Assembly: GCF_039631295.1 (NCBI RefSeq)
Contig: NZ_JBDIVE010000017.1
Coordinates: 1 to 40,739 of the forward strand
From: Viridibacterium sediminicola
Lineage (GTDB): Bacteria > Pseudomonadota > Gammaproteobacteria > Burkholderiales > Rhodocyclaceae
Length of the DNA stretch: 40,739 nucleotides
Direction: 5' to 3'
Part shown: positions 14,067 through 21,587 of the stretch, one piece after another
Layout of the letters: every line of letters begins with the position of its first letter
Position numbering within the stretch: the first letter of the stretch is position 1
The notes under the pieces: generated by a model
Seen by the model: the letters and a program-made list of their open reading frames with translations, nothing else
Told to the model about the DNA's origin: nothing
Database searches by the model: none
Made by a program: the position numbers and the translations under genes

Positions 14067-14744
14067 CTAGAGCAGGCCACGCTCGGCGAACGACAAGGGC
14101 GCAGCGCTACCCGCTACGACAAAGTGATCGAGCACGCGCACATCCACCAAGGCGAGCGCCTGCCGCAACGAACGGGTCAGCAGCTCATCGGCCTGGCTCG
14201 GCTCGGCCAGCCCGGAGGGGTGATTGTGCGCGAGGATCACCGCCGCCGCATTATGCGCCAAGGCCAGCTTGACCACTTCGCGCGGATAGACCGAAGTCTG
14301 GGTGAGCGTGCCGCGAAACAGCTCGACAGCGTCGATCAGGCGATTTTGCGCATCCAGCAAGAGGATCATGAAGACTTCATGCGGCAGACTGGCCATGCGC
14401 AAGCGCAGCCAGTCACGCACCGCCTGCGGCGCACCGAGCAGGTCGCGACTGCGCAGCTCCTCGGCCAGGGCGCGGCGCGACATCTCCAGCACCGCCTGCA
14501 GCTGCGCGTACTTGGCCTGCCCCATGCCGGGCACCGCCTGCAGCGCATCGGCGCTGGCCGCAAACAGACGCGTCAGGCTGCCGAAATGGCTGAGCAGCTC
14601 GCGCGCCAGATCGACCGCGCTTTTGCCGCGGATGCCGACACGCAGGAAGATGGCCAGCAACTCCGCATCGGACAGCACTTCCGCCCCTTGCGCCAGCAGG
14701 CGCTCGCGCGGGCGTTCCTGGGCGGGCCAATCGGCAATGGACAC
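14067..14744 (-). CDS. radC: DNA repair protein RadC (JAMM-domain protein)
   Basis: A 225-residue protein of normal family length. A helix-hairpin-helix region (about 66-85, ALQAVPGMGQAKYAQL) precedes an MPN/JAMM domain with the metal motif H173-N-H175-PSG and D186. The family is named for radiation-sensitive E. coli mutants, but its role as a repair protein is disputed and the JAMM core suggests a metallo-hydrolase of unknown substrate. The gene is divergent from coaBC with 56 bases between the two starts, the typical arrangement in proteobacteria. Confidence 0.95.
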   Translation of the reverse strand: MSIADWPAQERPRERLLAQGAEVLSDAELLAIFLRVGIRGKSAVDLARELLSHFGSLTRLFAASADALQAVPGMGQAKYAQLQAVLEMSRRALAEELRSRDLLGAPQAVRDWLRLRMASLPHEVFMILLLDAQNRLIDAVELFRGTLTQTSVYPREVVKLALAHNAAAVILAHNHPSGLAEPSQADELLTRSLRQALALVDVRVLDHFVVAGSAAPLSFAERGLL

Positions 14745-14800
14745 GGCGAGCGCCTCCAGAGGATAGAATTCGCAAATTCTCTGTGATTTGTGAGCATTTC

Positions 14801-15985
14801 ATGACTGCACTGACGGGCAAGACCATCATGCTCGGCATTACCGGCGGCATCGCAGCCTACAAATCGGCTGAACTGGTGCGCCTGCTGGTCAAGGCGGGCG
14901 CCCAGGTGCAGGTGGTGATGACCGACGCGGCAACGCGTTTTGTCACGCCACTGACCTTCCAGGCGCTGAGCGGCAATCCGGTGTGGACCGAGCTGTGGAA
15001 TCCGCAGTCGGCCAACGGTATGGCGCATATCAATCTGAGCCGTACCGCCGACCTGGCCCTGATCGCCCCCGCCTCCGCCAACTTCATCGCCCGCCTGGCC
15101 CAGGGCCATGCCAATGATCTGCTGAGCACGCTGTGCCTGGCGCGCGACTGCCCGCTGCTGGTTGCCCCGGCGATGAATCTGCAGATGTGGGGCAATCCGG
15201 CCACGCAGCGCAATGTCGCCCAGCTGGCGGCCGACGGCATCGGCCTGCTCGGCCCGGCCAGCGGCTCACAGGCCTGCGGCGAAGTGGGCGAAGGGCGCAT
15301 GCTGGAAGCCGAGGAATTGTTCGAACACCTGCTGGCGCACTTCCAGCCCAAGCTGCTGGCAGGCCGCCGCGTGCTGATGACCGCCGGGCCGACCTTCGAA
15401 GCGCTCGATCCGGTGCGCGGCCTGACCAATCTGAGCTCGGGCAAGATGGGTTTTGCGCTGGCACGCGCCTGCGTGCAAGCGGGCGCCCACGTGACCCTGG
15501 TCAGCGGGCCGGTGAGCTTGCCGACGCCGCAGGGCGTCACACGCATCGACGTGCAATCGGCCAGCCAGATGCACGATGCGGTGTTCGGCGCCCTGCCCGG
15601 CCAGGATGTGTTCATCGGCGTTGCCGCCGTGGCGGACTACCGCCCCAGCCAGGCCGCTGCCGACAAGATCAAGAAGAGCGCCGACACGCTGACGCTGGAA
15701 CTGCTGCGCAATCCTGATATCCTCGCCGCCGTCGCAGCCCAGCCCGATGCGCCACTGTGCGTCGGCTTCGCCGCCGAGAGCCGCAATCTGGATGGCTACG
15801 CGCAGGGCAAGCTGCAGGCCAAGAAGCTGCAACTGGTGGTCGGCAACCTGGTGCAGGACAGCATCGGCCGCGACAGCAACGCGGTTGTGCTCTACGATGC
15901 CGCCGGCCGCCATCCTCTACCGCCGGCCAGCAAAGATGATGTCGCGCAGCGCATCGTCAGCCATCTGGCCGGTCTTTTGAAGTAA
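14801..15985 (+). CDS. coaBC: Bifunctional phosphopantothenoylcysteine decarboxylase/phosphopantothenate-cysteine ligase
   Basis: A 394-residue coenzyme A biosynthesis enzyme. The N-terminal flavoprotein CoaC half (1-185) has GITGGIAAYKSAELVRLL, the catalytic His76 (GMAHINLS), PAMN at 123-126 and the mobile-loop Cys159 in ACGEVGEGRM. The CoaB half has VLMTAGPTFEALDPVRGLTNLSSGKMG and AAVADYRP, the ligase signatures. ATG 14801 fits the family start better than the upstream non-ATG alternative. dut follows after 43 bases, the usual coaBC-dut pairing. TAGAAT at 14764-14769 may be a -10 element, although no well-spaced -35 is evident. Confidence 0.97.
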   Translation: MTALTGKTIMLGITGGIAAYKSAELVRLLVKAGAQVQVVMTDAATRFVTPLTFQALSGNPVWTELWNPQSANGMAHINLSRTADLALIAPASANFIARLAQGHANDLLSTLCLARDCPLLVAPAMNLQMWGNPATQRNVAQLAADGIGLLGPASGSQACGEVGEGRMLEAEELFEHLLAHFQPKLLAGRRVLMTAGPTFEALDPVRGLTNLSSGKMGFALARACVQAGAHVTLVSGPVSLPTPQGVTRIDVQSASQMHDAVFGALPGQDVFIGVAAVADYRPSQAAADKIKKSADTLTLELLRNPDILAAVAAQPDAPLCVGFAAESRNLDGYAQGKLQAKKLQLVVGNLVQDSIGRDSNAVVLYDAAGRHPLPPASKDDVAQRIVSHLAGLLK

Positions 15986-16028
15986 ACACCCAGCGCCGCT
16001 CCGCGGCGCATTCGCCCCCAGCCCCGAC

Positions 16029-16478
16029 ATGAACAGTATCGACATCAAGATTCTCGACCCGCGCATCAAGGATGCCCTGCCCCAGTACGCCACACCCGGC
16101 GCCGCGGGCCTCGACCTGCGCGCTGCGCTCGACGCACCGCTGACCCTGCAGCCCGGTGACACCCAGCTGATTCCGACCGGCATGGCGATCCATCTGGCCG
16201 ATCCGGGCTACGCAGCGATCATTCTGCCGCGCTCAGGCCTGGGTCATAAACATGGCATCGTGCTGGGCAATCTGGTCGGCCTGATCGATTCCGATTACCA
16301 GGGCCAGCTCTTCGTCTCGACCTGGAATCGCGGCAAGGAGAGCTTCACGATTCAGCCGCTCGATCGCATCGCCCAGCTGGTCATCGTGCCGGTGCTGCAA
16401 GTAGCCTTCAATATCGTTGATGAGTTCGCCAGCAGCGAGCGCGGCGCGGGTGGATTCGGCAGTACAGGCAAGCACTGA
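16029..16478 (+). CDS. dut: Deoxyuridine 5'-triphosphate nucleotidohydrolase (dUTPase)
   Basis: A 149-residue trimeric dUTPase that hydrolyses dUTP to dUMP, keeping uracil out of DNA and feeding dTMP synthesis. All five motifs are seen: ATPGAAGLDLRA, PTGMAI, LPRSGLGHKHGIVLGN, GLIDSDYQGQ and the C-terminal glycine-rich GAGGFGSTG. The catalytic Asp is in LIDSDYQG. It is downstream of coaBC. Confidence 0.97.
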   Translation: MNSIDIKILDPRIKDALPQYATPGAAGLDLRAALDAPLTLQPGDTQLIPTGMAIHLADPGYAAIILPRSGLGHKHGIVLGNLVGLIDSDYQGQLFVSTWNRGKESFTIQPLDRIAQLVIVPVLQVAFNIVDEFASSERGAGGFGSTGKH

Positions 16479-16498
16479 TAAGATTTGTTAAGCCAGAT

Positions 16499-16521
16499 GC
16501 GGCAAGCTGTTACATTGCCGC
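16499..16521 (+). terminator. Hairpin downstream of dut
   Basis: A perfect 7-bp stem GCGGCAA/TTGCCGC with a 9-base loop, 20 bases after the dut stop and 31 bases before the RNase start. The sequence after it is not T-rich, so it may be a weak or Rho-assisted end, or simply a structured leader of the next gene. Confidence 0.35.
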
Positions 16522-16552
16522 TCTGTCACGTTCTGCTGCTCTCTCCCTGATC

Positions 16553-16921
16553 ATGATTCGACGCATTCTGTCAGCCGCACTGTTTGCCGTGCTGCTGTGT
16601 TGTCTTCCGGCCGGCGCGCGCGATCTGCGCGACGCAGCATCTGCACTCGCCACCATCAGCGTCAGCGAATTGCCGCCCGAAGCGCAGCAAACGCTGCAGC
16701 TGATCCGCAACGGCGGGCCCTTCCCGTACCGGCGCGACGGCATTGAATTCCAGAACCGAGAAAAGCGCTTGCCGCGCCGCGAACGCGGTTACTACCGCGA
16801 ATACACGGTGCCGACGCCAGGCTCCGCCGACCGCGGCGCGCGGCGCATCGTCACCGGCCAGCCTGACGAGGCCTATTACACTGCGGACCACTACCGCAGC
16901 TTCCGCAGGATTACACGATGA
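16553..16921 (+). CDS. Secreted guanyl-specific ribonuclease (RNase Sa/N1/T1 family)
   Basis: A 122-residue exported protein. A signal peptide (MIRRILSAALFAVLLCCLPAG, cleavage near 22) is followed by a small microbial RNase domain. SELPPEAQQTLQLIRNGGPFPYRRDG is the conserved opening of RNase Sa-like enzymes. By alignment from memory, the catalytic triad is E83 in REYTVPTPG, R98 in ARRIVTG and H113 in YYTADHYRSF. It should cleave RNA after guanosine in the periplasm or outside the cell. Its last four bases (ATGA) contain the start of the barstar-like gene, so the enzyme and its probable inhibitor are translationally coupled. Confidence 0.93.
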   Translation: MIRRILSAALFAVLLCCLPAGARDLRDAASALATISVSELPPEAQQTLQLIRNGGPFPYRRDGIEFQNREKRLPRRERGYYREYTVPTPGSADRGARRIVTGQPDEAYYTADHYRSFRRITR

Positions 16922-17364
16922 AGCAGCACAGCACGCCCCGCGCCCTGCTGGCCGATGCGCAGGCCAGCGGCATTTTCCAGGTTCCCATGCAGCATGCAGC
17001 TGACATCGTCAGCGTTGCGCAGGCACTCGGCTTCCGCGTCTGGGCGCTGGATCTGGCGACGCTCAACGACGATGCCGAGCTGCTCCAGGCGCTCGCCCGT
17101 GTCGCCGAATTCCCCGCGTGGTTCGGCGGCAACTGGGATGCTGCCGCGGACTGCCTCAACGATCTGTCGTGGAACCCTGCCAGCGGATATCTGCTCAGCA
17201 TTCACGGCAGCAGCCGCGACCTGCTGCGCTTGCAAGCCGGCTGGACGCAGCTGGTCGACATACTCGGCGGCGCCAGCCAGCTCTGGAAGGCCGACAATGT
17301 GCCGTTCTGGGTCTTGGTCGAAGCGCCCGCACAGCATCTGGCGCCCTGGCCGCCCAAGTGTTGA
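16918..17364 (+). CDS. Barstar-family ribonuclease inhibitor
   Basis: A 148-residue cytoplasmic protein. The barstar core is plain: FRVWALDLATLNDDAELL, then EFPAWFGGNWDAAADCLNDL (64-83), the family signature with the Trp/Asp surface that plugs the RNase active site. An N-terminal extension of about 35 residues precedes the core and is longer than in Bacillus barstar. The ATGA overlap with the RNase gene and the absence of a signal peptide fit an immunity protein that protects the producer before export. Binding to this particular RNase is inferred from position only. Confidence 0.92.
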   Translation: MKQHSTPRALLADAQASGIFQVPMQHAADIVSVAQALGFRVWALDLATLNDDAELLQALARVAEFPAWFGGNWDAAADCLNDLSWNPASGYLLSIHGSSRDLLRLQAGWTQLVDILGGASQLWKADNVPFWVLVEAPAQHLAPWPPKC

Positions 17365-17382
17365 GGCACTGAGGCGCCCGCA

Positions 17383-17832
17383 ATGGATACGCGCTATAAA
17401 CAGCCGATTTCGGTGCTGGTCCTCATCCACACCGCAGCACTCGATGTGTTGCTGCTCGAACGCGCGCGCCAGCCCGGTTTCTGGCAATCAGTGACCGGCA
17501 GCCGTGAAGACGAGGAAGCGCTGCTCGAAGTTGCACGCCGCGAGACGCGCGAGGAAACCGGCATCGATCTGCCGGCCAGCGCCTTCTGCGACTGGCGACT
17601 GAGCAATCGCTTCGAGATCTTCCCGCAGTGGCGCCAGCGCTATGCGCCCGGCATCACCCACAATCTTGAACATGTGTTCAGCGTGGAGGTCGCCGCGGAT
17701 TACCCGATCCGCATCGCAGCGGATGAACACAGCGCCTGGCAATGGCGCAGCTGGCGCGAAGCGGCCGAGCTGTGCTTCTCGTGGAGTAACCGCGACGCCA
17801 TCCTCATGCTGCCGCATCGCGTCGCCTCTTGA
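17383..17832 (+). CDS. nudB: Dihydroneopterin triphosphate diphosphatase (Nudix)
   Basis: A 149-residue Nudix hydrolase. The Nudix box runs G39 to I61 with E45, R53, E54, E57, E58 and G60 all present (GSREDEEALLEVA then RRETREETGID). The flanks KQPISVLVLIHT, WRLSNRFEIFPQWRQRYAPG, THNLEHVFSVEV and AWQWRSWREA match NudB, which removes pyrophosphate from dihydroneopterin triphosphate in folate synthesis. It follows the barstar gene by 18 bases. Its stop lies inside the -35-like element of the downstream heat shock gene. Confidence 0.92.
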   Translation: MDTRYKQPISVLVLIHTAALDVLLLERARQPGFWQSVTGSREDEEALLEVARRETREETGIDLPASAFCDWRLSNRFEIFPQWRQRYAPGITHNLEHVFSVEVAADYPIRIAADEHSAWQWRSWREAAELCFSWSNRDAILMLPHRVAS

Positions 17833-17857
17833 AACAGTGCGTGGGCGCTCCTAGATA
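17828..17857 (+). promoter_or_regulatory. Possible sigma32 (heat shock) promoter for the small heat shock protein gene
   Basis: CTTGAAA at 17828-17834 is a perfect sigma32 -35 element and overlaps the nudB stop. The region 15 bases on, CCTAGATA (17850-17857), only partly matches the CCCCAT-type -10. The downstream gene encodes an Hsp20, which makes heat shock control plausible. Confidence 0.45.
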
Positions 17858-17859
17858 GG

Positions 17860-17888
17860 TGACATCGGGGTGCAATCCCCATCACCAC
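17860..17888 (+). promoter_or_regulatory. Leader hairpin upstream of the Hsp20 gene
   Basis: GGTGA (17859-17863) can pair with TCACC (17882-17886), and inside it GGGG pairs with CCCC around TGCAAT. The hairpin stops before the ribosome site CAGGAG at 17892-17897. It could be a transcript-stabilising or temperature-responsive leader, but it does not obviously sequester the Shine-Dalgarno. Confidence 0.35.
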
Positions 17889-17903
17889 AAACAGGAGCGC
17901 ATC

Positions 17904-18314
17904 ATGATCAACATCGTCCGCCGTGACCCCTTCGACGAATTGCTGCGTGGCTTTTTCGTGCAGCCTGTCGGCCTGCAGCAGAACACCGACAAGCGTGACT
18001 TGCCGGTCGAGATCCGCGAGAGCACCGAAGCTTTCGAACTGAGCGCCGAGCTCACCGGGGTACGCAAGGAAGACATCGAAGTCCAGATCGACGGCAAGGT
18101 GCTGAGCATCAGTGCCGAACGCAAGGCCAGCCCCTTGCGCGAAGGCGAGCGCCTGCTGCGTAGCGAGTTCGGCTACGGCAAGCTCAGCCGCAGCTTCCAG
18201 CTCAGCCAGGAGATCGACGAGGCCCAGGCACAAGCACGTTACAACGATGGTGTGCTGACCCTGCTGCTGCCCAAAAAGGCCGTCGCGCAAGCCCGCCGCC
18301 TGACCGTGCAGTAA
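17904..18314 (+). CDS. Small heat shock protein, Hsp20/alpha-crystallin family
   Basis: A 136-residue ATP-independent holdase chaperone. The alpha-crystallin domain covers about 30-136: LPVEIRESTEAFELSAELTG, VRKEDIEVQIDGKVLSISAER, and YNDGVLTLLLPKK near the end with the conserved A-x-x-x-NGVL-like element. There is no IXI motif after it. The N-terminal MINIVRRDPFDELLRGFF resembles the class A-type proteins of proteobacteria. CAGGAG precedes ATG 17904. A perfect sigma32-like -35 lies upstream, and a long hairpin follows the gene. Confidence 0.93.
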   Translation: MINIVRRDPFDELLRGFFVQPVGLQQNTDKRDLPVEIRESTEAFELSAELTGVRKEDIEVQIDGKVLSISAERKASPLREGERLLRSEFGYGKLSRSFQLSQEIDEAQAQARYNDGVLTLLLPKKAVAQARRLTVQ

Positions 18315-18328
18315 GTGACAAACCCCAA

Positions 18329-18365
18329 GCGCGCTGGCGAAAGCCACCAGGCTTTGCCAGCGCGC
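18329..18365. terminator. Long near-perfect hairpin between hsp20 and argB
   Basis: The stem has a 10-bp outer part, GCGCGCTGGC/GCCAGCGCGC, and a 6-bp inner part, AAAGCC/GGCTTT, with a 4-base loop ACCA and a single bulged G at 18339. It begins 14 bases past the Hsp20 stop. GTTCAG follows, not a T-run, so it may be a Rho-independent-like end of lower efficiency, an mRNA 3' end stabiliser, or a dispersed palindrome. Confidence 0.55.
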
Positions 18366-18438
18366 GTTCAGCACGCTTTTGGTTTGCCGCCACAGCCGAT
18401 AGAATCGGGGCTCGCTTCTTTCCTACGACTCCCCCGCC

Positions 18439-19329
18439 ATGTCTGACACTCCCGATCTCAGCCCCGTCGTCAAAGCTGGCGTGCTCGCCGAAGCACTGCC
18501 CTACATCAAGCGCTTTTACGACAAAACCATCGTCATCAAATACGGCGGCAACGCCATGACCGACGACAAGCTCAAGGACTGCTTCGCGCGCGACGTCGTG
18601 CTGCTCAAGCTGGTCGGCATGAACCCGGTGGTGGTGCACGGCGGCGGCCCGCAAATCAATGACCTGCTCGATCGCCTGGGCAAAAAAGGCGAGTTCATCC
18701 AGGGCATGCGCGTCACTGACGACGAAACCATGGACGTCGTCGAAATGGTGCTCGGTGGCCAGGTCAACAAGGACATCGTCAACCTCATCAACCGCCATGG
18801 CGGCAAGGCCGTGGGCCTGACCGGCCAGGACGGTGCCTTCATCCGCGCCCACAAGCTGCTGATGCCCAACAAGGACAAGCCTGACGAGATGATCGACATC
18901 GGCCAGGTTGGCGAGATTTCCTCGATCGACCCGTCGATCATCAGCTTCCTCGACGGCGGCGACTTCATCCCGGTAATCGCGCCGATTGGCGTCGGTGAAG
19001 ACGGTGAAACTTTCAACATCAATGCCGACGTGGTCGCCGGCAAGCTGGCCGAAGTGCTCAAGGCCGAAAAGCTGGTGCTGCTCACCAACACGCCCGGCGT
19101 GCTCGACAAATCCGGCAAGCTGCTCACCGGCCTCACGCCCAAGCAGATCGATGAGCTAGTTGAAGACGGCACCCTGTCCGGCGGCATGCTGCCCAAGATC
19201 AGCTCGGCACTCGACGCGGCCCGTAACGGCGTGCGCTCGGTGCACATCATCGATGGCCGTGTCGAACACTGTCTGCTGCTCGAAATCCTCACCCACCACG
19301 GCGTGGGCACCATGATCAAGAGCCGCTGA
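18439..19329 (+). CDS. argB: Acetylglutamate kinase
   Basis: A 296-residue amino acid kinase that phosphorylates N-acetylglutamate, the second step of arginine synthesis. Visible motifs are VIKYGGNAM (ATP site lysine), VVVHGGGPQIN, GLTGQDGAFI, FNINADVVAGKLAEVL, LVLLTNTPGVLDK and LSGGMLPKISSALDA. The N-terminal helix before the core (about residues 1-30) is the type associated with hexameric, arginine-inhibited enzymes; feedback inhibition is therefore likely but inferred. No Shine-Dalgarno is evident before the ATG. TAGAAT at 18399-18404 may be its -10. An aminotransferase gene follows after 7 bases. Confidence 0.97.
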   Translation: MSDTPDLSPVVKAGVLAEALPYIKRFYDKTIVIKYGGNAMTDDKLKDCFARDVVLLKLVGMNPVVVHGGGPQINDLLDRLGKKGEFIQGMRVTDDETMDVVEMVLGGQVNKDIVNLINRHGGKAVGLTGQDGAFIRAHKLLMPNKDKPDEMIDIGQVGEISSIDPSIISFLDGGDFIPVIAPIGVGEDGETFNINADVVAGKLAEVLKAEKLVLLTNTPGVLDKSGKLLTGLTPKQIDELVEDGTLSGGMLPKISSALDAARNGVRSVHIIDGRVEHCLLLEILTHHGVGTMIKSR

Positions 19330-19336
19330 GCACGCC

Positions 19337-20491
19337 TTGAACAACTGCTACGACTTCGACAACCCGCCCGAGCGGCGCGCCTCGCACAGCATGAAATGGG
19401 GGCGCGTCGCCGGGCGCGACGTGCTGCCGATGTGGGTGGCCGACATGGACTTTGCCGCGCCGCCGCCGGTGCTCGCCGCGCTGCAGGAATCGCTCGCGCA
19501 CGGCGTCATGGGCTACAGCATGCCCTGGCCCTCGCTGCTCGAATCCATCGTCGAGGCCCTGGCGCGCGATCATGGCTGGCAGATCCAGCCCGAGTGGATC
19601 GTGCTCATCCCCGGCGTGGTCAGCGGTTTCAACCTGGCCTGCGAACTGGCGGGCGAGCCTGGCGATGCCGTGGTGACCCTGACGCCAGTCTATCCGCCCT
19701 TCCTCAGCGCGCCTGGCAACAGCGCACGCGAGCTGATCCGCAGCGATCTGCAACGCCAGGGTGAGCGCTGGGTCTGCGACGTCGACGCCCTGCAGGCGCA
19801 AACGCCGGCGCACAGCCGCCTGCTGATGTTGTGCAATCCGCACAACCCGGTCGGGCGCAGCTACAGCCGCGCAGAACTGCAGCAGTTCGCGGCGTATGCC
19901 GAGAAGAACGATCTACTGATCTGTTCCGACGAAATCCATTGCGGCCTGGTACTCGACGACAGCGCGCCGCACATCCCGCTGGCCTCGCTTGATGCGGACA
20001 CCGCCAAGCGCTGCATCACCCTGATGGCGCCCAGCAAAACCTGGAACATTCCCGGCCTCTCCAGCGCGTTCGCGGTGATCAGCGACGCCCGCCTGCGTGC
20101 GCGCTTCAAGCGTGCCGCCGAGGGCATCCTGCCGCATACCAATCTGCTGGGTCTGGTCGCAACCGAGGCGGCCTATCGCCATGGCGAGGACTGGCGGCAA
20201 GCCTTGCTCGACTACCTGCGCGGCAATGCCGCCCGCGTCGCCGCGGCAGTGGCCGAAATGCCTGGCGTTAGCAGCACACCGGTGGAGGCGACCTATCTGG
20301 CCTGGCTCGATTGCCGGGAGCTGGCACTGGAGCACCCGGCGCGCTTCTTTGAAGCGCAAGGCGTGTTGATGTCGGACGGTCGCGACTTTGGCGCGCCCGG
20401 CTTCCTGCGTCTGAATTTTGGCTGCAGTCGCAGCCTGCTTGATGAAGCGCTGGCGCGCATGCGCCAGGCGCTCGCTCAGCGACGCGCCTGA
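19337..20491 (+). CDS. MalY/PatB-family PLP-dependent aminotransferase (cystathionine beta-lyase type)
   Basis: A 384-residue fold type I enzyme. It opens YDFDNPPERRASHSMKWGR and DVLPMWVADMDFAAPPPV, the MalY/PatB hallmark. CNPHNPVGR binds the cofactor phosphate side, D198 is in SDEIH, and the Schiff-base Lys is K234 in APSKTWNIPGL. Members cleave cystathionine to homocysteine and pyruvate, and MalY also moonlights as a regulator. The only start giving the whole conserved N-terminus is TTG 19337, 7 bases after argB, so it is probably co-transcribed with argB. ATG 19391 would remove 18 residues, including part of the conserved region. The 3' end overlaps the convergent gene by 16 bases. Confidence 0.92.
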   Translation: MNNCYDFDNPPERRASHSMKWGRVAGRDVLPMWVADMDFAAPPPVLAALQESLAHGVMGYSMPWPSLLESIVEALARDHGWQIQPEWIVLIPGVVSGFNLACELAGEPGDAVVTLTPVYPPFLSAPGNSARELIRSDLQRQGERWVCDVDALQAQTPAHSRLLMLCNPHNPVGRSYSRAELQQFAAYAEKNDLLICSDEIHCGLVLDDSAPHIPLASLDADTAKRCITLMAPSKTWNIPGLSSAFAVISDARLRARFKRAAEGILPHTNLLGLVATEAAYRHGEDWRQALLDYLRGNAARVAAAVAEMPGVSSTPVEATYLAWLDCRELALEHPARFFEAQGVLMSDGRDFGAPGFLRLNFGCSRSLLDEALARMRQALAQRRA

Positions 20492-20931
20492 AGCTGATTC
20501 TCTTCAGCCGCCATCGTTTGCTGCACGACGAGCTGCGCGAGCTGCTGCGCCGTCTGCTGATTGCGCGTGCGGTACTCGTCGATGATCTGCGTGCACGGCA
20601 CTTTGCGCGTCTGGCACAGCACCGCCATGTCGACCACCACGCCGCCATCGGGTTGATAGCTGACGCGCTGACGCATCACGCTGGGGTAACCCGGATGATC
20701 AATCGGTACGAAGGTCCAGATCAGGCCTGAATGCTCGGTGATGATAGTCCAGCCGGCATGCAGCTCGATCTTGGCATTGCGCCGCCCGAGCAAACCCTTG
20801 AGCGCGTCGAGCACACTGGGAAACTCATTGATCGGTTGATTGGGCAGGCGCGGCATTTCCGGCGCCACAGCCAGCGCGCCGAAGCTGGCCAAAACCAGCA
20901 GCAGCGCGATCAGGGAACGGGGCCGTAGCAT
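20476..20931 (-). CDS. Exported protein of unknown function
   Basis: A 151-residue product with a signal peptide (MLRPRSLIALLLVLASFGALA, cleavage about residue 21). The mature part carries LDALKGLLGRRNAKIELHAGWTII and a CQTRKVPC pair that could form a periplasmic disulfide. The tail is Gln-rich and probably helical (TRNQQTAQQLAQLVVQQTM). I do not recognise the family. It starts 10 bases after the HTH-receiver gene and so is likely on the same transcript. Its last 16 bases overlap the convergent aminotransferase gene. Confidence 0.75.
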   Translation of the reverse strand: MLRPRSLIALLLVLASFGALAVAPEMPRLPNQPINEFPSVLDALKGLLGRRNAKIELHAGWTIITEHSGLIWTFVPIDHPGYPSVMRQRVSYQPDGGVVVDMAVLCQTRKVPCTQIIDEYRTRNQQTAQQLAQLVVQQTMAAEENQLQARR

Positions 20932-20941
20932 ATGCAGGGGC

Positions 20942-21565
20942 TCAGGCGCGCAAGCCGCGTTTCTGACTTTGCACGAGCTTGGCCTGGATATAGCCCTTGA
21001 GCTCGCGGAAAGGAATCGGCTTGGTGTAGATGATGACGTCGTCCGGCAGACCGCCCTCCTTGTCGATATCTTCCTGACTCAAACCGGTGACGGCGATGAT
21101 GTCCATCTGCGCCAGCTGCGGTTCGCTGCGCAGGCGACGGATCATCGAAAAGCCGTCCAGTCCCTGCATCACCAGATCGGACACCAGGAGGTCTGGCACC
21201 TGGCGCCCGATTTCCAGCAAGCCTTCAAAACCACTGCTGACAATTTTCACTTCAATCGGCATGTTCCACAGCGCAAGCGTGCGCTGGTAGAGCGTCTGCA
21301 TCACCACATCGTCCTCGGCCACGAGGATGCGCAAATTGCCCGAGTGCGGTGCAGCCGGGCCGCTCTGGCGCTTGCGCAGGAAGGACTCGACCGAGGTGAT
21401 GCGGATACGACGGTGGCCGCCGGCGGTCTTCCAGGCATCCAGCAAGCCTGTTTCGACCATCTGCTGCACCGTCCCCAGCGATACGCTCAGCATCTGTGCT
21501 GCTTCACTGGTGCTGCAATATTCGCGATCTACTGCTTTGCTGCTGCCCTGCGAAACTTCACTCAT
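20942..21565 (-). CDS. Response regulator with N-terminal excisionase/MerR-like HTH and C-terminal receiver domain
   Basis: A 207-residue protein with an inverted domain order. Residues 16-66 (YCSTSEAAQMLSVSLGTVQQM then AGGHRRIRITSVESFLRKR) form an excisionase-type winged HTH. Residues 78-200 form a CheY-like receiver with acidic residues E84-D86, phosphoacceptor D130 in VSDLVMQGLDGF, T160 and K182. Most response regulators have the receiver first and no such HTH. No histidine kinase gene is nearby, so it is an orphan. It lies 22 bases downstream of ssb and 10 bases upstream of the exported protein gene. DNA targets and signal are unknown. Key receiver residues are intact, so phosphorylation is possible. 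Confidence 0.88.
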   Translation of the reverse strand: MSEVSQGSSKAVDREYCSTSEAAQMLSVSLGTVQQMVETGLLDAWKTAGGHRRIRITSVESFLRKRQSGPAAPHSGNLRILVAEDDVVMQTLYQRTLALWNMPIEVKIVSSGFEGLLEIGRQVPDLLVSDLVMQGLDGFSMIRRLRSEPQLAQMDIIAVTGLSQEDIDKEGGLPDDVIIYTKPIPFRELKGYIQAKLVQSQKRGLRA

Positions 21566-21587
21566 GCCTCATGCCTTTTCAAATTGT

